Origin: Fomitopsis serialis
Taxonomy: Eukaryota; Basidiomycota; Agaricomycetes; Polyporales; Fomitopsidaceae
DNA: 64,000 nt
Direction: 5' to 3'
NCBI RefSeq assembly: GCF_022376445.1
Contig: NW_025954985.1
Span: forward strand, 124,001 to 188,000
The position numbers were made by a program, and so were the translations under genes. This document shows positions 33,601 through 42,940 of this stretch, piece after piece. Under the pieces are notes generated by a model. It had not been told where the DNA came from. It ran no database searches and saw only the letters and a list, made by a program, of their open reading frames with translations. Each line of letters begins with the position of its first letter. Positions within the stretch are counted from its first letter, which is position 1.

Positions 33601-35324
33601 GTGTACCGGATCCCATGATACCAGGCATCGAGGAAGTCGTCCACGAGGGGCGACAACAGTGGGTTGATATGTTCTTGTGATGGATGGGTTGGCCCGGGGA
33701 TGATTCCGCAGAGGAAGAGATTCTCCTCTTTGTACCGCAACGAAATTGGAAGGTTTAGACATGCCAGGTATATAGCTCCGACAGACACCGAAGCGTTGCC
33801 GCCTTTCCCACTCGGAAGAAACCCGTCCATGCAGATACTGAAGACGTATCGTCCCTCTGTTATATCGGGTTGGACGAACATGCCCCCGTCGGGATCAACG
33901 AGGCCACGAAGTGTCGCCGTATCGAAAAAGTCACCAATCTCTGCGGCGTCGCCTGTCTTCACTGCATCGACCAACGTTCGATCCATGACCTCCTCCATTC
34001 CCGGGCGACACAAGAGGCGCCCTAGCCAATCCTTGAAATCGTGATACACGTACTGACGCGCAGGGAAGGTTCGCAGCTGTCCATTGATCAAGCGCGACCT
34101 ACGCAACTCGGCCCCGCAGACGTCTCCACTCGCTGTCCACTGCTTAGTGCAATGATCCGGATAGTCGCTCCCTCCCCCGAGTCGGTATATTGCAAAGCAC
34201 TGGCGGCAGCAAACGTACGGCTTGGTCTTCGGCGAGATTGCGAGGTCTTTAATCACTGTTCGCGCGTCGAGCGGTATCTGAGAGATGACGCGAGCATACT
34301 CTGAGTTGTGTGGTGCGGATTCTGCACCTTCCACGAAGGTAGGTGTTAGGGTAAGGAGTAGGTGCAGACTACCCAGGACGAAACCGCAGCGCTTGATCGA
34401 GAGTCCGCAGAGAAGATGGAGGACGCCGACGATCAGGTAGCACAACAGCACTAGCGGGTTGAAGAATCGCGTGTTCGGAAAGACGTATGGCTCTACATGG
34501 ATCTCGTTAGCTTCTCACTGCAACAGTGGGCTAGATATCGAACCAGTATCAACCGACGTCTTTTCGCCAGGCAGCTCCGGTCTCTGGCTTCGCAGGTCCT
34601 CTACTGCCTCCAACCGCTGTCGTTCCCATTCTGCGACTTTCCACCTTTCTACCTCAGCCAGCGTAGCGCCAAAGTCCATTCGAAGTAAGTCAGCTCGAGT
34701 AGCAACAGATACGTTCCGGCTATTCATTGTCGTTTCGAGATCGACGTAGGTGTCCAAAAGCCACTGTTCGAACTCAAGGAGAGCCGCATTCTGGGGATCG
34801 TCGTACGCGAGGCCGAAGGTACCTGCGTTGATTTCTACAGCGTCATCGCTAGCCCCCTTGACTTCCGCAGCAGCTGATGACAGCGCATGAGGTGGGGTTT
34901 GGAAGATCATATGGTGGCCTTGTTCCTCCAGTGCTGACTTCCTTCTCGGAAGGTCGTCCCGCAATTCTTGTAGATGGGCAATGGCAGGGTGATCCTGTGG
35001 TGTCGACGGTCGTTTGAAAGGCGCCTCTCCGCTGGGCATATTGGACCGGGCCTGAGCATACGCGCCGTCCTCAAGGTCTGTGCTGATACCTACAACGACA
35101 TCGACAATATATCAACAACTTTAGGCAGCTTGGAGTCGCACTCCAATACCTGGGTTGACATCCTCCGGTGCGTTTCCGCGGGGTTTCCGGTGTGCGTAGA
35201 ATTCTTTCCGCCCGTACGGTTTTCCCGGCATCCGTTTGTGGGTTAAAGGATGCTCGCTGATAACCTGGACGCATTCAAAGCAGTCGCACCAACGCAACTC
35301 CGCAGCGGCCGCTCGGTTTGGCAT
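30652..35324 (-). CDS. Tnp2-type (CACTA-like) transposase with SAP-like triplet
   Basis: Exons read from the minus strand: 35324-35150 (start MPNRAAAAELRWCDCFECVQ, Cys cluster), 35089-34544, 34492 to about 33000, then smaller exons between 32900 and 32040, about 32035-31400, and about 31380-30652. The first introns (60 and 51 bases) fit in phase. In order: a hydrophobic LLCYLIVGVLHLLCGL; a zinc-finger-like PYVCCRQCFA...HCTKQW...CGAELRR; the Tnp2 core with ICMDGFLPSGKGG, CGIIPGPTHPSQEHINPLL and TAIDPMHALLLGLFHRH (Asp residues expected to be catalytic); three tandem SAP-like modules (32866-32040); a C-terminal block like that following Tnp2 in CACTA elements (HMCLGHLPMVLKTLGPAHAI, FVFERANF); and a last domain ending EEAHSRLCQW. 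It would cut and paste its own element. Intron joins near 31400 and 32040 are approximate. No CACTA-type terminal repeats found. Confidence 0.8.
32040..32866 (-). repeat. Three tandem SAP-like modules inside the transposase gene
   Basis: Module 1 (about 32845-32673) contains LNDFQLQEILAALRIKN, VLIKACVHALGG and LRLHELRSKLDNY. Module 2 (about 32535-32370) contains YGSKSHLRTLRASVLAELC, KRLGG and REQLLYRLNLY. Module 3 (about 32250-32070) contains HGSKTKLKALRVASVTALC, SKLGC and SKRDALSRLQQD. Each is about 55-60 residues, with the same order of helix, Leu-Gly turn and a closing R.L helix. Introns fall after modules 1 and 2 at the same place, as in exon duplication. Confidence 0.7.
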
Positions 35325-35799
35325 GCCTATGACAGTGGCAACCGCAGAATCCGAATCGTATGCGCGGGAGGAAGTGTGTAGCAAGTATCTATCAGCTGTT
35401 TCCGGCGCCGCGCATCGCCTGATCGAAGTGTACTCACGTACTGGCTAGTACTCAATCGGTGCCCTACAGGAGTTCCGAGTCTAGAATGCAGGACGGCATG
35501 CAACAACACATACATAGGTGAACACGGCCGGGGCGCAGCGTTGGCTCGCCGCGATGTGTTAGGATTAGTAAGACAGATAAGCCTGATCGATGATCGCCAC
35601 TTCCAACGTTGAGCGCGTTTCATTCTCTCGATCCATTACATAACTACGAATTACTGTACATTGCAATTGATTGCTGTCATTATACGGAAAGCATCCTTGT
35701 TCTCGCGCAATCCACGCTCATCCGAATATAATGCCATTTATTTCCGATTTATTGTTACACATCACCCGCCCGATTGAAATGTACTACACTTTTCTGCTA
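35325..35799. other. No gene recognised
   Basis: Upstream region of the transposase gene. 35640-35760 is AT-richer than its surroundings. No CACTA-type terminal inverted repeat could be matched to the other side. Confidence 0.4.
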
Positions 35800-36600
35800 T
35801 CCCTACCGTCTCGCCCGCCAGTTTGTCTGCCTGCTCGCCCACCTCCTCACCTACCTGCCTGCGCGTTCGTCGGCCGTATCTGCGCGCTGGGCATTCGCCC
35901 AGTGCGCCTGCGGTCGCCGTGTATGCGGTTGCCCACGCACTCACCCGTCCGCCCACGCGTTCGTGGGCCCGCTCGCTCACCCTCATGCCCCCCCCCGCCC
36001 GCACCTCCTCCTCGTCATCCCCGCGCATGTCGCTCGTTCGTCGGCCGCGTGTGCGCGCAGGGCATTGGCTCTGCGCGCTCGTGAACGACGTGGTCGTGCA
36101 GCAGACGGGCAACTCGCCCGCTGGTCTGCTTGCCCGCCTACTCGCACTTCCGCCTGTATGTGCGTTCGTCAGTGTCTGCGATCTACCCCTTGCCCGCTGT
36201 CCACTCACCTTGCCCATACGTCGTGCACCCGCTCGCTCGCCCGCCCGTTCTTGCGCCCGCTCGCCCACCTGTTCGCCCGCCTGCCCGCTCGTCCTCCGCT
36301 CGTCCACTGATACGCCCGCCGCCCGTTCGTCGGCTACGTCTGCACGCAGGGCATCGGCCCTGCGTGCTCGTCGTCGTCGTGCGCATCGTGGCTGTCCGTA
36401 CACCCGCTCGCCCGCCCGCTCGCTCACGCACCCGCCCAGCGCGCTCGCGGTCGGTGTGTTGCTGCCTGCCCGCCCACCCGCTTGTCTGCCCGCCGTGCGT
36501 CCGTCGGCCGTGCCTGCACACAGGGCGCTGGCCCTGCGTGCTCGCGGTCGTCGTGTGCGTCGCGTTGCACGTGACCACGTCCTGTGTCTGCGTTAGTGGG
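35800..36600. repeat. C-rich minisatellite-like tract
   Basis: The + strand is made of CGCCCGCTCGCCC-type words. Within it a unit of about 65 bases recurs four times, starting at 35864, 36035, 36324 and 36498, with the pattern cgttcgtcggc... tgc[ag]cgcaggg...ggccctgcgtgctcg. The spacers are degenerate. All three + frames are open here (long Pro/Arg/Ser-rich frames) and the minus frames read Arg/Gly/Ala/Thr-rich, which is an effect of composition. Confidence 0.75.
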
Positions 36601-36801
36601 CTCACTCGCGTGCGTCTGCACTTACCTCGATGCCCGCGATCCGCTCGCTGTCCGCTCGCCTCCCGTCCGCGCCCGCGATCCGCCCTCGTCGCTGATCCCG
36701 CGCGCCCGTAGCCGGGGGTGCGATACGCATTGGGCGACGTGGCAGAGGGGTACGTGCTCGTGCGCGTGTGCGCGGCCGGCGACGGTGACTTCCACGGCCG
36801 C

Positions 36802-37491
36802 TTAAATGACGCGGAGAGGTCGTAGCGCGCGGAGAGCGGCGTCGACGAGCGGAGGTTGAGCGCGGGGCGAGGGCGACTTGCGCGCGGGCGACTGTGTGGA
36901 CTGTGTGGAGGCGACCTTCTCGAGCTCGATGCGCAGGTCGGAGATGTTCTTCCGCTCGGTCTGCTCCTTCTCCTTCTCGCTCTCGCTATGGGACTGGACC
37001 GCCGGGCGGGAGAGGGCTGCGGCGGCTCTAAATGTCTGGAGAACTTGACCTGGAAGTTCTCGCCGTCGTTGTTGTCCCAGATCTCCTTGCCATCGACCGT
37101 ATACCGGATCGCCATGAAAAGCGTCTTCTCGATGCGAGCGAGCATGTCGTTCAGGCGTATCGTGAACGCGAACACGTCGAACAAGCCGCCCTCGAGGGTG
37201 TGCACATACCGCGCGGTGACCTCGCTCGTCGTCTGCCACCAATCGAACGTGAACCGCACCGCGACCCACTTCTGGAACGCCATGTTCTTCACACGCACTC
37301 GGCCCTGCACCGCCGCGCCGTCCGCGCCCAACGTGAGCTCCTCCAACGCGCAGTCCGCCGCCTTCCGCTGGGGTGTGTCCTTCGCAGGCATATTCACCAC
37401 CTCCATCGCCAGCCTGCCCTTCTTCTCGCCAGCGCGCTTCTCGTCCTCGCAGAGCTCCTCCAAAAGGATCTGACGGCGGCCTCTTCGACAT
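36802..37491 (-). pseudogene. CBM21 (glycogen-targeting PP1 subunit-like) remnant
   Basis: The minus strand encodes a CBM21 domain: KAADCALEELTLGADGAAVQ, VRVKNMAFQKWVAVRFTFD, WWQTTSEVTARYVHTLEGG, VFAFTIRLNDMLARIEKTLF, MAIRYTVDGKEIWDNNDGEN and FQVKF (about 37360-37035). Starch/glycogen-binding positions are kept (WWQTTSEV, WDNN.GEN). CBM21 proteins such as yeast Gac1/Pig2 and animal PPP1R3 carry protein phosphatase 1 to glycogen. After FQVKF the frame enters a low-complexity run, while the sensible continuation (SHSESEKEKEQTERKN, ISDLRIELEKVAS) is in another frame, ending LRVI at about 36802. That indicates one indel. An RVxF-type PP1 motif and N-terminus are not seen; the open frame upstream joins into the repeat at 37704. 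A truncated, shifted copy. Confidence 0.7.
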
Positions 37492-37703
37492 ATCATGTCA
37501 GATGCCGTGTGCAAGAACAGCGCATGGCAGTCACTGGCGAGAAGACAGGCCGGGGGCAGGCGATGCTCGGATGCGGGCACGCGGCGACAGGCTGAGTCCA
37601 GGTGAGCGAGTTGTCGAAGACAGACGATAGACACGGACAACACGAGTGCCGTGCTGTCGACAGCAAAGGTTTGCGCATGCGGTGCGGCGACGTGCACGGG
37701 ATC

Positions 37704-38985
37704 GAAGATCCCTGTGGGTGGCACTGGCATATATGTGTGCCCACGGCTCGAAGGCGGGTAGACCATGACCGAGTGACGCCATTTATGCCTGCTCCAAAGC
37801 CGAGGTAGTGTTGGGCAAGCCACGCTACGCTTCACGGTGTCGGAATGCAAGGGGGAGAGAAGCACCGGTCAGTGAACACGCACCGGAAGCCTGTCTGCGA
37901 TCGCCAAATACTCACCGTCCTTGCGCGAGGCGCTGCAGCACATTCTGGATGTCCTTCCCGTCGCCGCATCCAGCGCACTATACCAGCAGCGTGAGACAGA
38001 GCCTACCGCAGCAGCAGAACCGCCCTTACCTGGTAGCCTCGTCACAGGAGGATGGAAGCAGGGTCCGCGCGATCGCCGCATGCTGGTTCTCTCCCGGGCT
38101 CATCCTGACACCGCGCCCGCCTATCTCAGTGCCATATCCATCAATCTTTGGTGTCATACCCATCCAGGAAGCTCATGGCCCGCTCGCGCACATGTGGCCT
38201 TCGCGACTGCCTCAACCTTCTCTGACGCCGCACCGAACCTACTATATCTATGTCATCATCAGCCCCGGCACCTGAAGTAGATAGAAGCCAAGACCATAAC
38301 TCACATTGTGGGCGATGCTCGCGTTCAGGAGGACACTATCTTGAAGATGACTCCAATAGCCTCGCGCAAGCCCAGCGGGGTCACGTCTCAGACATCTTAG
38401 CCGTCAATCGGCCGCGCCCGTCGCCCTCCTCCAGGTCGTAGAGCCATGCGGTAGCCAGGATGCCGTCGGCCGGCGAGCGCGACGGACGAGCCTCGGGGAC
38501 ATTGAACGAGCGCCTGGTTCCGGCCGTCGTAATACGAGAAGCTGACGTTCCCTGCGCTCAGCGTCATGCACAGGCGGGGTCAGCGGAACCTCACCAATTG
38601 CGGTCTCGACGGTCGTGATGGTCAGGTCAGGCGCGTTCGGCTTGTCGTGCACGCCCGTCGGGTGGTCGGTCAGCGTTCAACAGCTTCTCAGTGTCGACCA
38701 CTGTCTGGTCGATGTACCGGTATTAGACCGTGGCATGATATAGGGACCGTAGAGCTACGCATATAGTCAGCCAGTCACTTCGCCAGGCGACGACGCGACG
38801 ACGCGCATAGTCGACTCACTGTGATTCGATGTTCAAGCTGCGCGTTGGCTGAAGCTTTGAAGGTCTGAAGCTAAGCTTGAAGCGCTGGACGGTGCTGGTG
38901 AGCGCTGAGCGCTTGAATGTCCGTCACCCGTCCGTCCCCCGACCGTCCTCGACCGTCCGCTAGCGCCCATCCAAGCAATCGCAAA
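37704..38985. repeat. 1.28-kb direct repeat, copy A
   Basis: Matches 46592-47890 in the same orientation. From about 37744 to 38934 I see no substitutions or indels (constant offset of 8886), so every frame in one copy occurs in the other. Similarity fades over about 50-100 bases on each side. Confidence 0.95.
37918..38760 (-). pseudogene. ABC transporter nucleotide-binding domain remnant, copy A
   Basis: Reading the minus strand across frames gives an ABCB/HMT1-like ABC transporter: LYGPYIM (about 38750), YRYIDQTVVDTEKLLN (38710-38676), PNAPDLTITTVETAIGEV (38640-38590), NVSFSYYDGRNQAL (38550-38510), SSVALAG (38480), then where the Walker A GxGKST should be a degenerate GRRHPGYR, DVRDVTPLGLREAIGV-like words (38400-38340), QDSVLLNASIAHNV (38330-38290, Q-loop) followed by an intact intron (gtgagt...cttcag), FLDGYDTK (38165), YGTEIGGRGVRMSPGE (signature region), AAIARTLL (38070) with a lost Walker B, an intron (gtaagg...) and QNVLQRLAQ (about 37935). 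Stops and frameshifts occur throughout. Such proteins export metals or peptides using ATP; this one is dead. Confidence 0.8.
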
Positions 38986-39263
38986 CAGACATCCGCCGCA
39001 TTTGACTGTCCTTGTTTAATCTATGGCAGCAGTGTTGGGTCACTGAGTTTCGAACTTTTTGTCCTACGCTCTAGTCAGGCATCCCTGGCGAGGAGCTGCG
39101 TTTTCGTGCTTCTCGGCATCTCCTGAATTTCCGAAGTTGATCTCTATTCCATTCCGAGGCGCTTCGTACCAGGAAGGTGAGCAATACCTCCGCGCTACCA
39201 TGCCTCTCGTAACAAAGCCGTTTGTTCGTCGCGTCTGAAATTGATGCGCCTCACTGACAGAAG
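38986..39263. other. Upstream region of the WD40 gene
   Basis: No frame of note. The 1.28-kb repeat ends here, so it may have displaced part of this promoter region. Confidence 0.4.
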
Positions 39264-40589
39264 ATGTCGTCCGAATTCACACCCAGGTGGAAAGCGACTG
39301 ACCTACATAACGATGCCATCAACTCCATCGCTATCAGCCCCGATGGCAAGTACCTAGTGAGTTGTAGCTCAGACTGTCGCATCGCGATCTGCTCCTTGGA
39401 TACTGGAGCAGTGCTACATCGCATAGTCACGAAGTCCGCTGTCTTGTCTCTGGCTTGGACGGGGGCCCCGGACGTGTTCGTCTCTGGCACGGCGGACGGT
39501 ACATTGCTCACGGTTACTGTGTGCATCGTAAGTTGACCATGATTTACTGTCGTCGGTGTGACCTAAGAATAATGCCACCAGTCTTCTGTGACAATCTCAG
39601 GCTTCGAAGGGCACCGCAAACCCATCGAATGTCTGGCCGTCAATCAGGCTCCTGTGCAGGCCGGAACCAGTCCTGTGCCATATATTCTGGCTTCCGCAGC
39701 GCATGAATCGGTAAAAGTTTGGCCATGGGAAGACACGGGTGGGTTTCGAACGACGACATATTATCGTGTATTGACAGGGTTGTCAAGGGTGGGGATGCGG
39801 CGAAGCTTTCCAACCGCCCCGCGCAAGCGCTTACAATGGCGACGAGGAGCCGCTTGTAACATCGGTTCAATGGCTCCACAAGGACAAGCACGCTGATAAC
39901 AAGCTCGTCATTGCCTACCTGCATCATGGTATACAGTACGTGTGCTGCCATTCATTGACTCCGTGCTGATTTGCGGCCTTCCTCCAGCTGCCACCATTAC
40001 GAGAAAGGCTCCTCTAGGGTACTATGGGTCATACACACCCCGCTATGGTGCGTTGTCAAGCACATACACGTCTCTTTGTTTGCCTGATAGTCTTCTGTCA
40101 GTGGAGCATGTGCGGTATCTCCTACAGGAGATAACCTAGTCATCTCGAACATAGTGAAGGGCTTTCAAGTGTACGAATTACCTTCAGCATCTCATCGTAT
40201 GCATGTGAACATCGAGGATAAGCCTGATTGGCTCGTATCGCTTCCCGTCAAATATGCTGTTGGTGGTGCAATGTTATTCCATGGAGATTACGGCGGCAAA
40301 GTGAGATTCATCGACAGCGACCAAGGGGAGCACTTCCAGACACTGTATCACGAAGGTAAGCTCCGTTCATGCGCTTCGCATGCATCCTGGGTGATGACTG
40401 TACTGCTGCCTAGGCTGGGATGTTATTCAGGCACTTGCCGTGTGTACGATCTATTTTCACTGTTTTTCACTGACCTGAATGTCTGGCTTTCAGGTCTTTG
40501 ACGACAAGACAACAGATAGAACCTTAGTTGCATGTGGGAGTAGTAGCCCTAGTTGTGTCAACGGCATCTGTGTCTGGGAGGCTCATTAA
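39264..40589 (+). CDS. WD40-repeat protein
   Basis: Exon 1 is 39264-39527 (ATG start MSSEFTPRWKATDLHNDA). The intron 39528-39581 (gtaagt...ccag) joins in phase to SSVTISGFEGHRKPIECLAV. WD40 blades are visible: HNDAINSIAISPDGKYLVSC with CRIAICSLDTG; GHRKPIECLAV with ILASAAHESVKVWPWED; TSVQWLHKDKHADNKLVIAY; ACAVSPTGDNLVISNIVKGF with QVYELP; GGAMLFHGDYGGKVRFID; and a last strand NGICVWEAH before TAA 40587-40589. About 5-7 introns are needed; the one near 39750-39790 could not be phased cleanly, so one frame error is possible. Five or six blades would be short of the usual seven. WD40 propellers are protein-docking scaffolds; partner unknown. The transcribed strand points away from repeat copy A. 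Confidence 0.7.
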
Positions 40590-40934
40590 TAATACCGAAT
40601 GTTCGCGGGGTTGGAGAGACAGTTAACTCGCGCATGCAGTCGACGAGTTGATACTTAGCGGATGCCAGGCTTGGGTGTTGGACGGTAATGGTCTGTGGGT
40701 TAGGTAGGCCGACGAATACAGCCGGAAACATGCTGGACTCGAGATATGATTCGATAGTATGCTCTACTCGACTTGCTTGCATGCGTGGTCGTCGTGTCGT
40801 TGAAGCTCTCAGGAAGTGGGAAGAAGCGGTTTCATCTGTGAGATTCATAGGAGCGATATGGCCCTCTATGTGTACATGCAACGAGTGATGCGTTGCCGTC
40901 TCTCGCTCGCCATCCCTGCCGCTTGTCGTGCCTC

Positions 40935-41093
40935 TCGTTCGCTGTGCCTCTCGTTCGCCGTCCATCTCGTCCGCCGTCCACCATCTCGTCCGCCGTCCAC
41001 CATCTCGTCCGCCGTCCACCATCTCGTCCGCCGTCCACCATCTCGTCCGCCGTCCACCATCTCGTCCGCCGTCCATCTCGTTCGCCATCCCAC
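40935..41093. repeat. 19-bp minisatellite
   Basis: The unit tcgtccgccgtccaccatc is repeated about five times exactly between 40968 and 41065, with degenerate shorter units (ctcgttcgc...) on both sides. Because 19 is not a multiple of three, all frames stay open on both strands, which explains the repetitive Arg/Asp/Gly frames here. Confidence 0.95.
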
Positions 41094-42940
41094 TTTCTGA
41101 GACGACCGCCTGCTGCTGTTGCGCGAGATGTTCACGTCAGCTCGCGGTGCCGCTGTCCTGCACGTACGTCTGTGACCATTGTTCGAGGTCGAACTGGTCT
41201 AACGCGAGTAAGCGTTACGTGAGCATTCACGGCATCAATGCACTTACAGGCAGGCACAACCACTCACTCATCGGGTTAGAGACGGGCGTGGTTGCTGGAC
41301 GACGTGTCCGAATCTTGGTGTCGCGTAGCGTCGTTGACGTCGTGCTTGCCCGGACACGTTGTGGTCGTCGGGCTGATTGTAATGCCGTGCGGACGAACGC
41401 CGGCTGTTCGCAGAACGTAACGCAGTGTGCATCGCGGCGCGGAGTGGCTGAAGGTAAGACTAGGGCACAGTCTAGCTGACTTGGGAGTGCTAGGTGGACT
41501 CACGACGACATCGCGGGTACTGCTGGACACCGCCGTCGCTCGTCTCAGGGTACTGGTGCAGTGTGTCAGCAGGGTCCCTCAAGGGTATGGAAGACACTCA
41601 CCGACCTACCATGTGATGCTGCGCATGCACTATTGCATCGTCCACGCTTGGGCGACGGGAGGGGGGACAGAGAGCATCTTTCATGGGGTAGCGCGACGCC
41701 GTGCGGATGAGGATACCGCCCCGCGGCCGATGCAATGCGAAGGATTGACAGAGAAGACAGAGAAAACTTGAGACGCGCGTGAGGCTCCTGAGGACGCATG
41801 AGAGACGAAAATATGGTGTGAGGGAGAACAGTCGCCGAGATGAATTGATTCAATTGAATGTATCACTGGGGGAGGACGAAGGGATGTAAACCAAGACGAG
41901 ACGACGCACATTGTAAGAGGCGGACGATCACACGCGTGACGCCTCTGAGCCGACGATGAAAGACGCATTGGGCGGGCATCGTGAGCACGGGATTGTGCTG
42001 GCGATGTCTCGCAGTGTCTCGAAGCCTAGAGACAGTAGGCGCCTCAGATGGTGCAGGAGACTGGTGGCACGAATGCTAGTATGTGAGATGGAGCAAAGAT
42101 GATGCGGGAGCTAATATTAATGTTGAGAATCGTGATTGGCTCACTCTCCAGGTAGTCCCCGAGAAATGGAGGAGGAGGGAGGATGGAATTCCCGTATCGT
42201 GTAATGACGACTTCTGCAACATACTCGGGGAGTGGTCGTCAAGCAAGTCAACTGGCGACGATGAGGATGGATGTGGCTCGTTAGTATAGTCTGTGTACGG
42301 CACGGGTACGTACGCAGGTGTCGAGCTGCGGCGCGTGGCAGCGTGCGACGCGAACGGAGAGTACTAGGCGATTGGGACTCAATGTCATCATCGCGTCCTG
42401 ACGTCGTCATTCTCAACTGCCTCGGCGCGCCAGTCATGGCGCGCGATGGGGTATGCTGTCCAGCACTGAAGTACTGACGGTCGGCGCGGCGACTGGTGCT
42501 GCGGAGACGCGCGCCGTGGCAGGAAAGTCGCGGTAGTCCGGGTCGTGCGCGTGAAGGTCGCCGTGGCGGTCAACGTACTAAATAGGCACTCGTCTAGCCC
42601 GTGTGCTAAGTGCGTAATATGGCGGGTCGGGCTCGTCGTCGACGCGCTCGAGGAGGAACCACTCACGTGGGCCGGTTCTAGCAGCCAGGAGATATCCGCG
42701 GCGCGCATGCAGGGTGCGTACATGGAGGTAACGTTCACGTACTCACGCAAACACTCATGAGCGCTCGCTTGCATGCTCGCCCCCTGGGCGCAACCCGTTT
42801 ACGCATAAACGCGTGCGGCGCACTTGACGGATCCATCCGTGAGAATCCTACGTCAATTAAACCACAAATAACAAGCCGACAGGTCCGCGACAGCATTCTA
42901 CAGGGGAGCAACATATATAGTGCCTGATACCGGATACTAA
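41094..42940. other. No gene recognised
   Basis: Only overlapping short frames on both strands. TATATATA lies at 42912-42919, close to the 3' end of the FKBP gene. No repeat shared with the rest of the window was seen. Confidence 0.4.

Noticed and set aside
30500..35760. CACTA terminal inverted repeats around the transposase gene
   Set aside because: No CACTA/TAGTG-starting matching ends could be found by eye on both sides.
35774..36711. Long plus-strand Pro/Arg-rich frames
   Set aside because: They come from CGCCC-type repeats; all three frames are open and none has a motif.
36183..37865. A 560-codon minus frame as a single protein
   Set aside because: Only its centre (CBM21) is protein-like. 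One end lies in the duplicated ABC-repeat flank and the other in C-rich minisatellite, where all frames are open.
40968..41065. CRISPR-like array
   Set aside because: Units are head-to-tail without spacers and the sequence is eukaryotic; it is a minisatellite.
40558..41479. Repetitive frames on both strands over the 19-bp array
   Set aside because: A repeat length not divisible by three keeps all frames open. No independent support.
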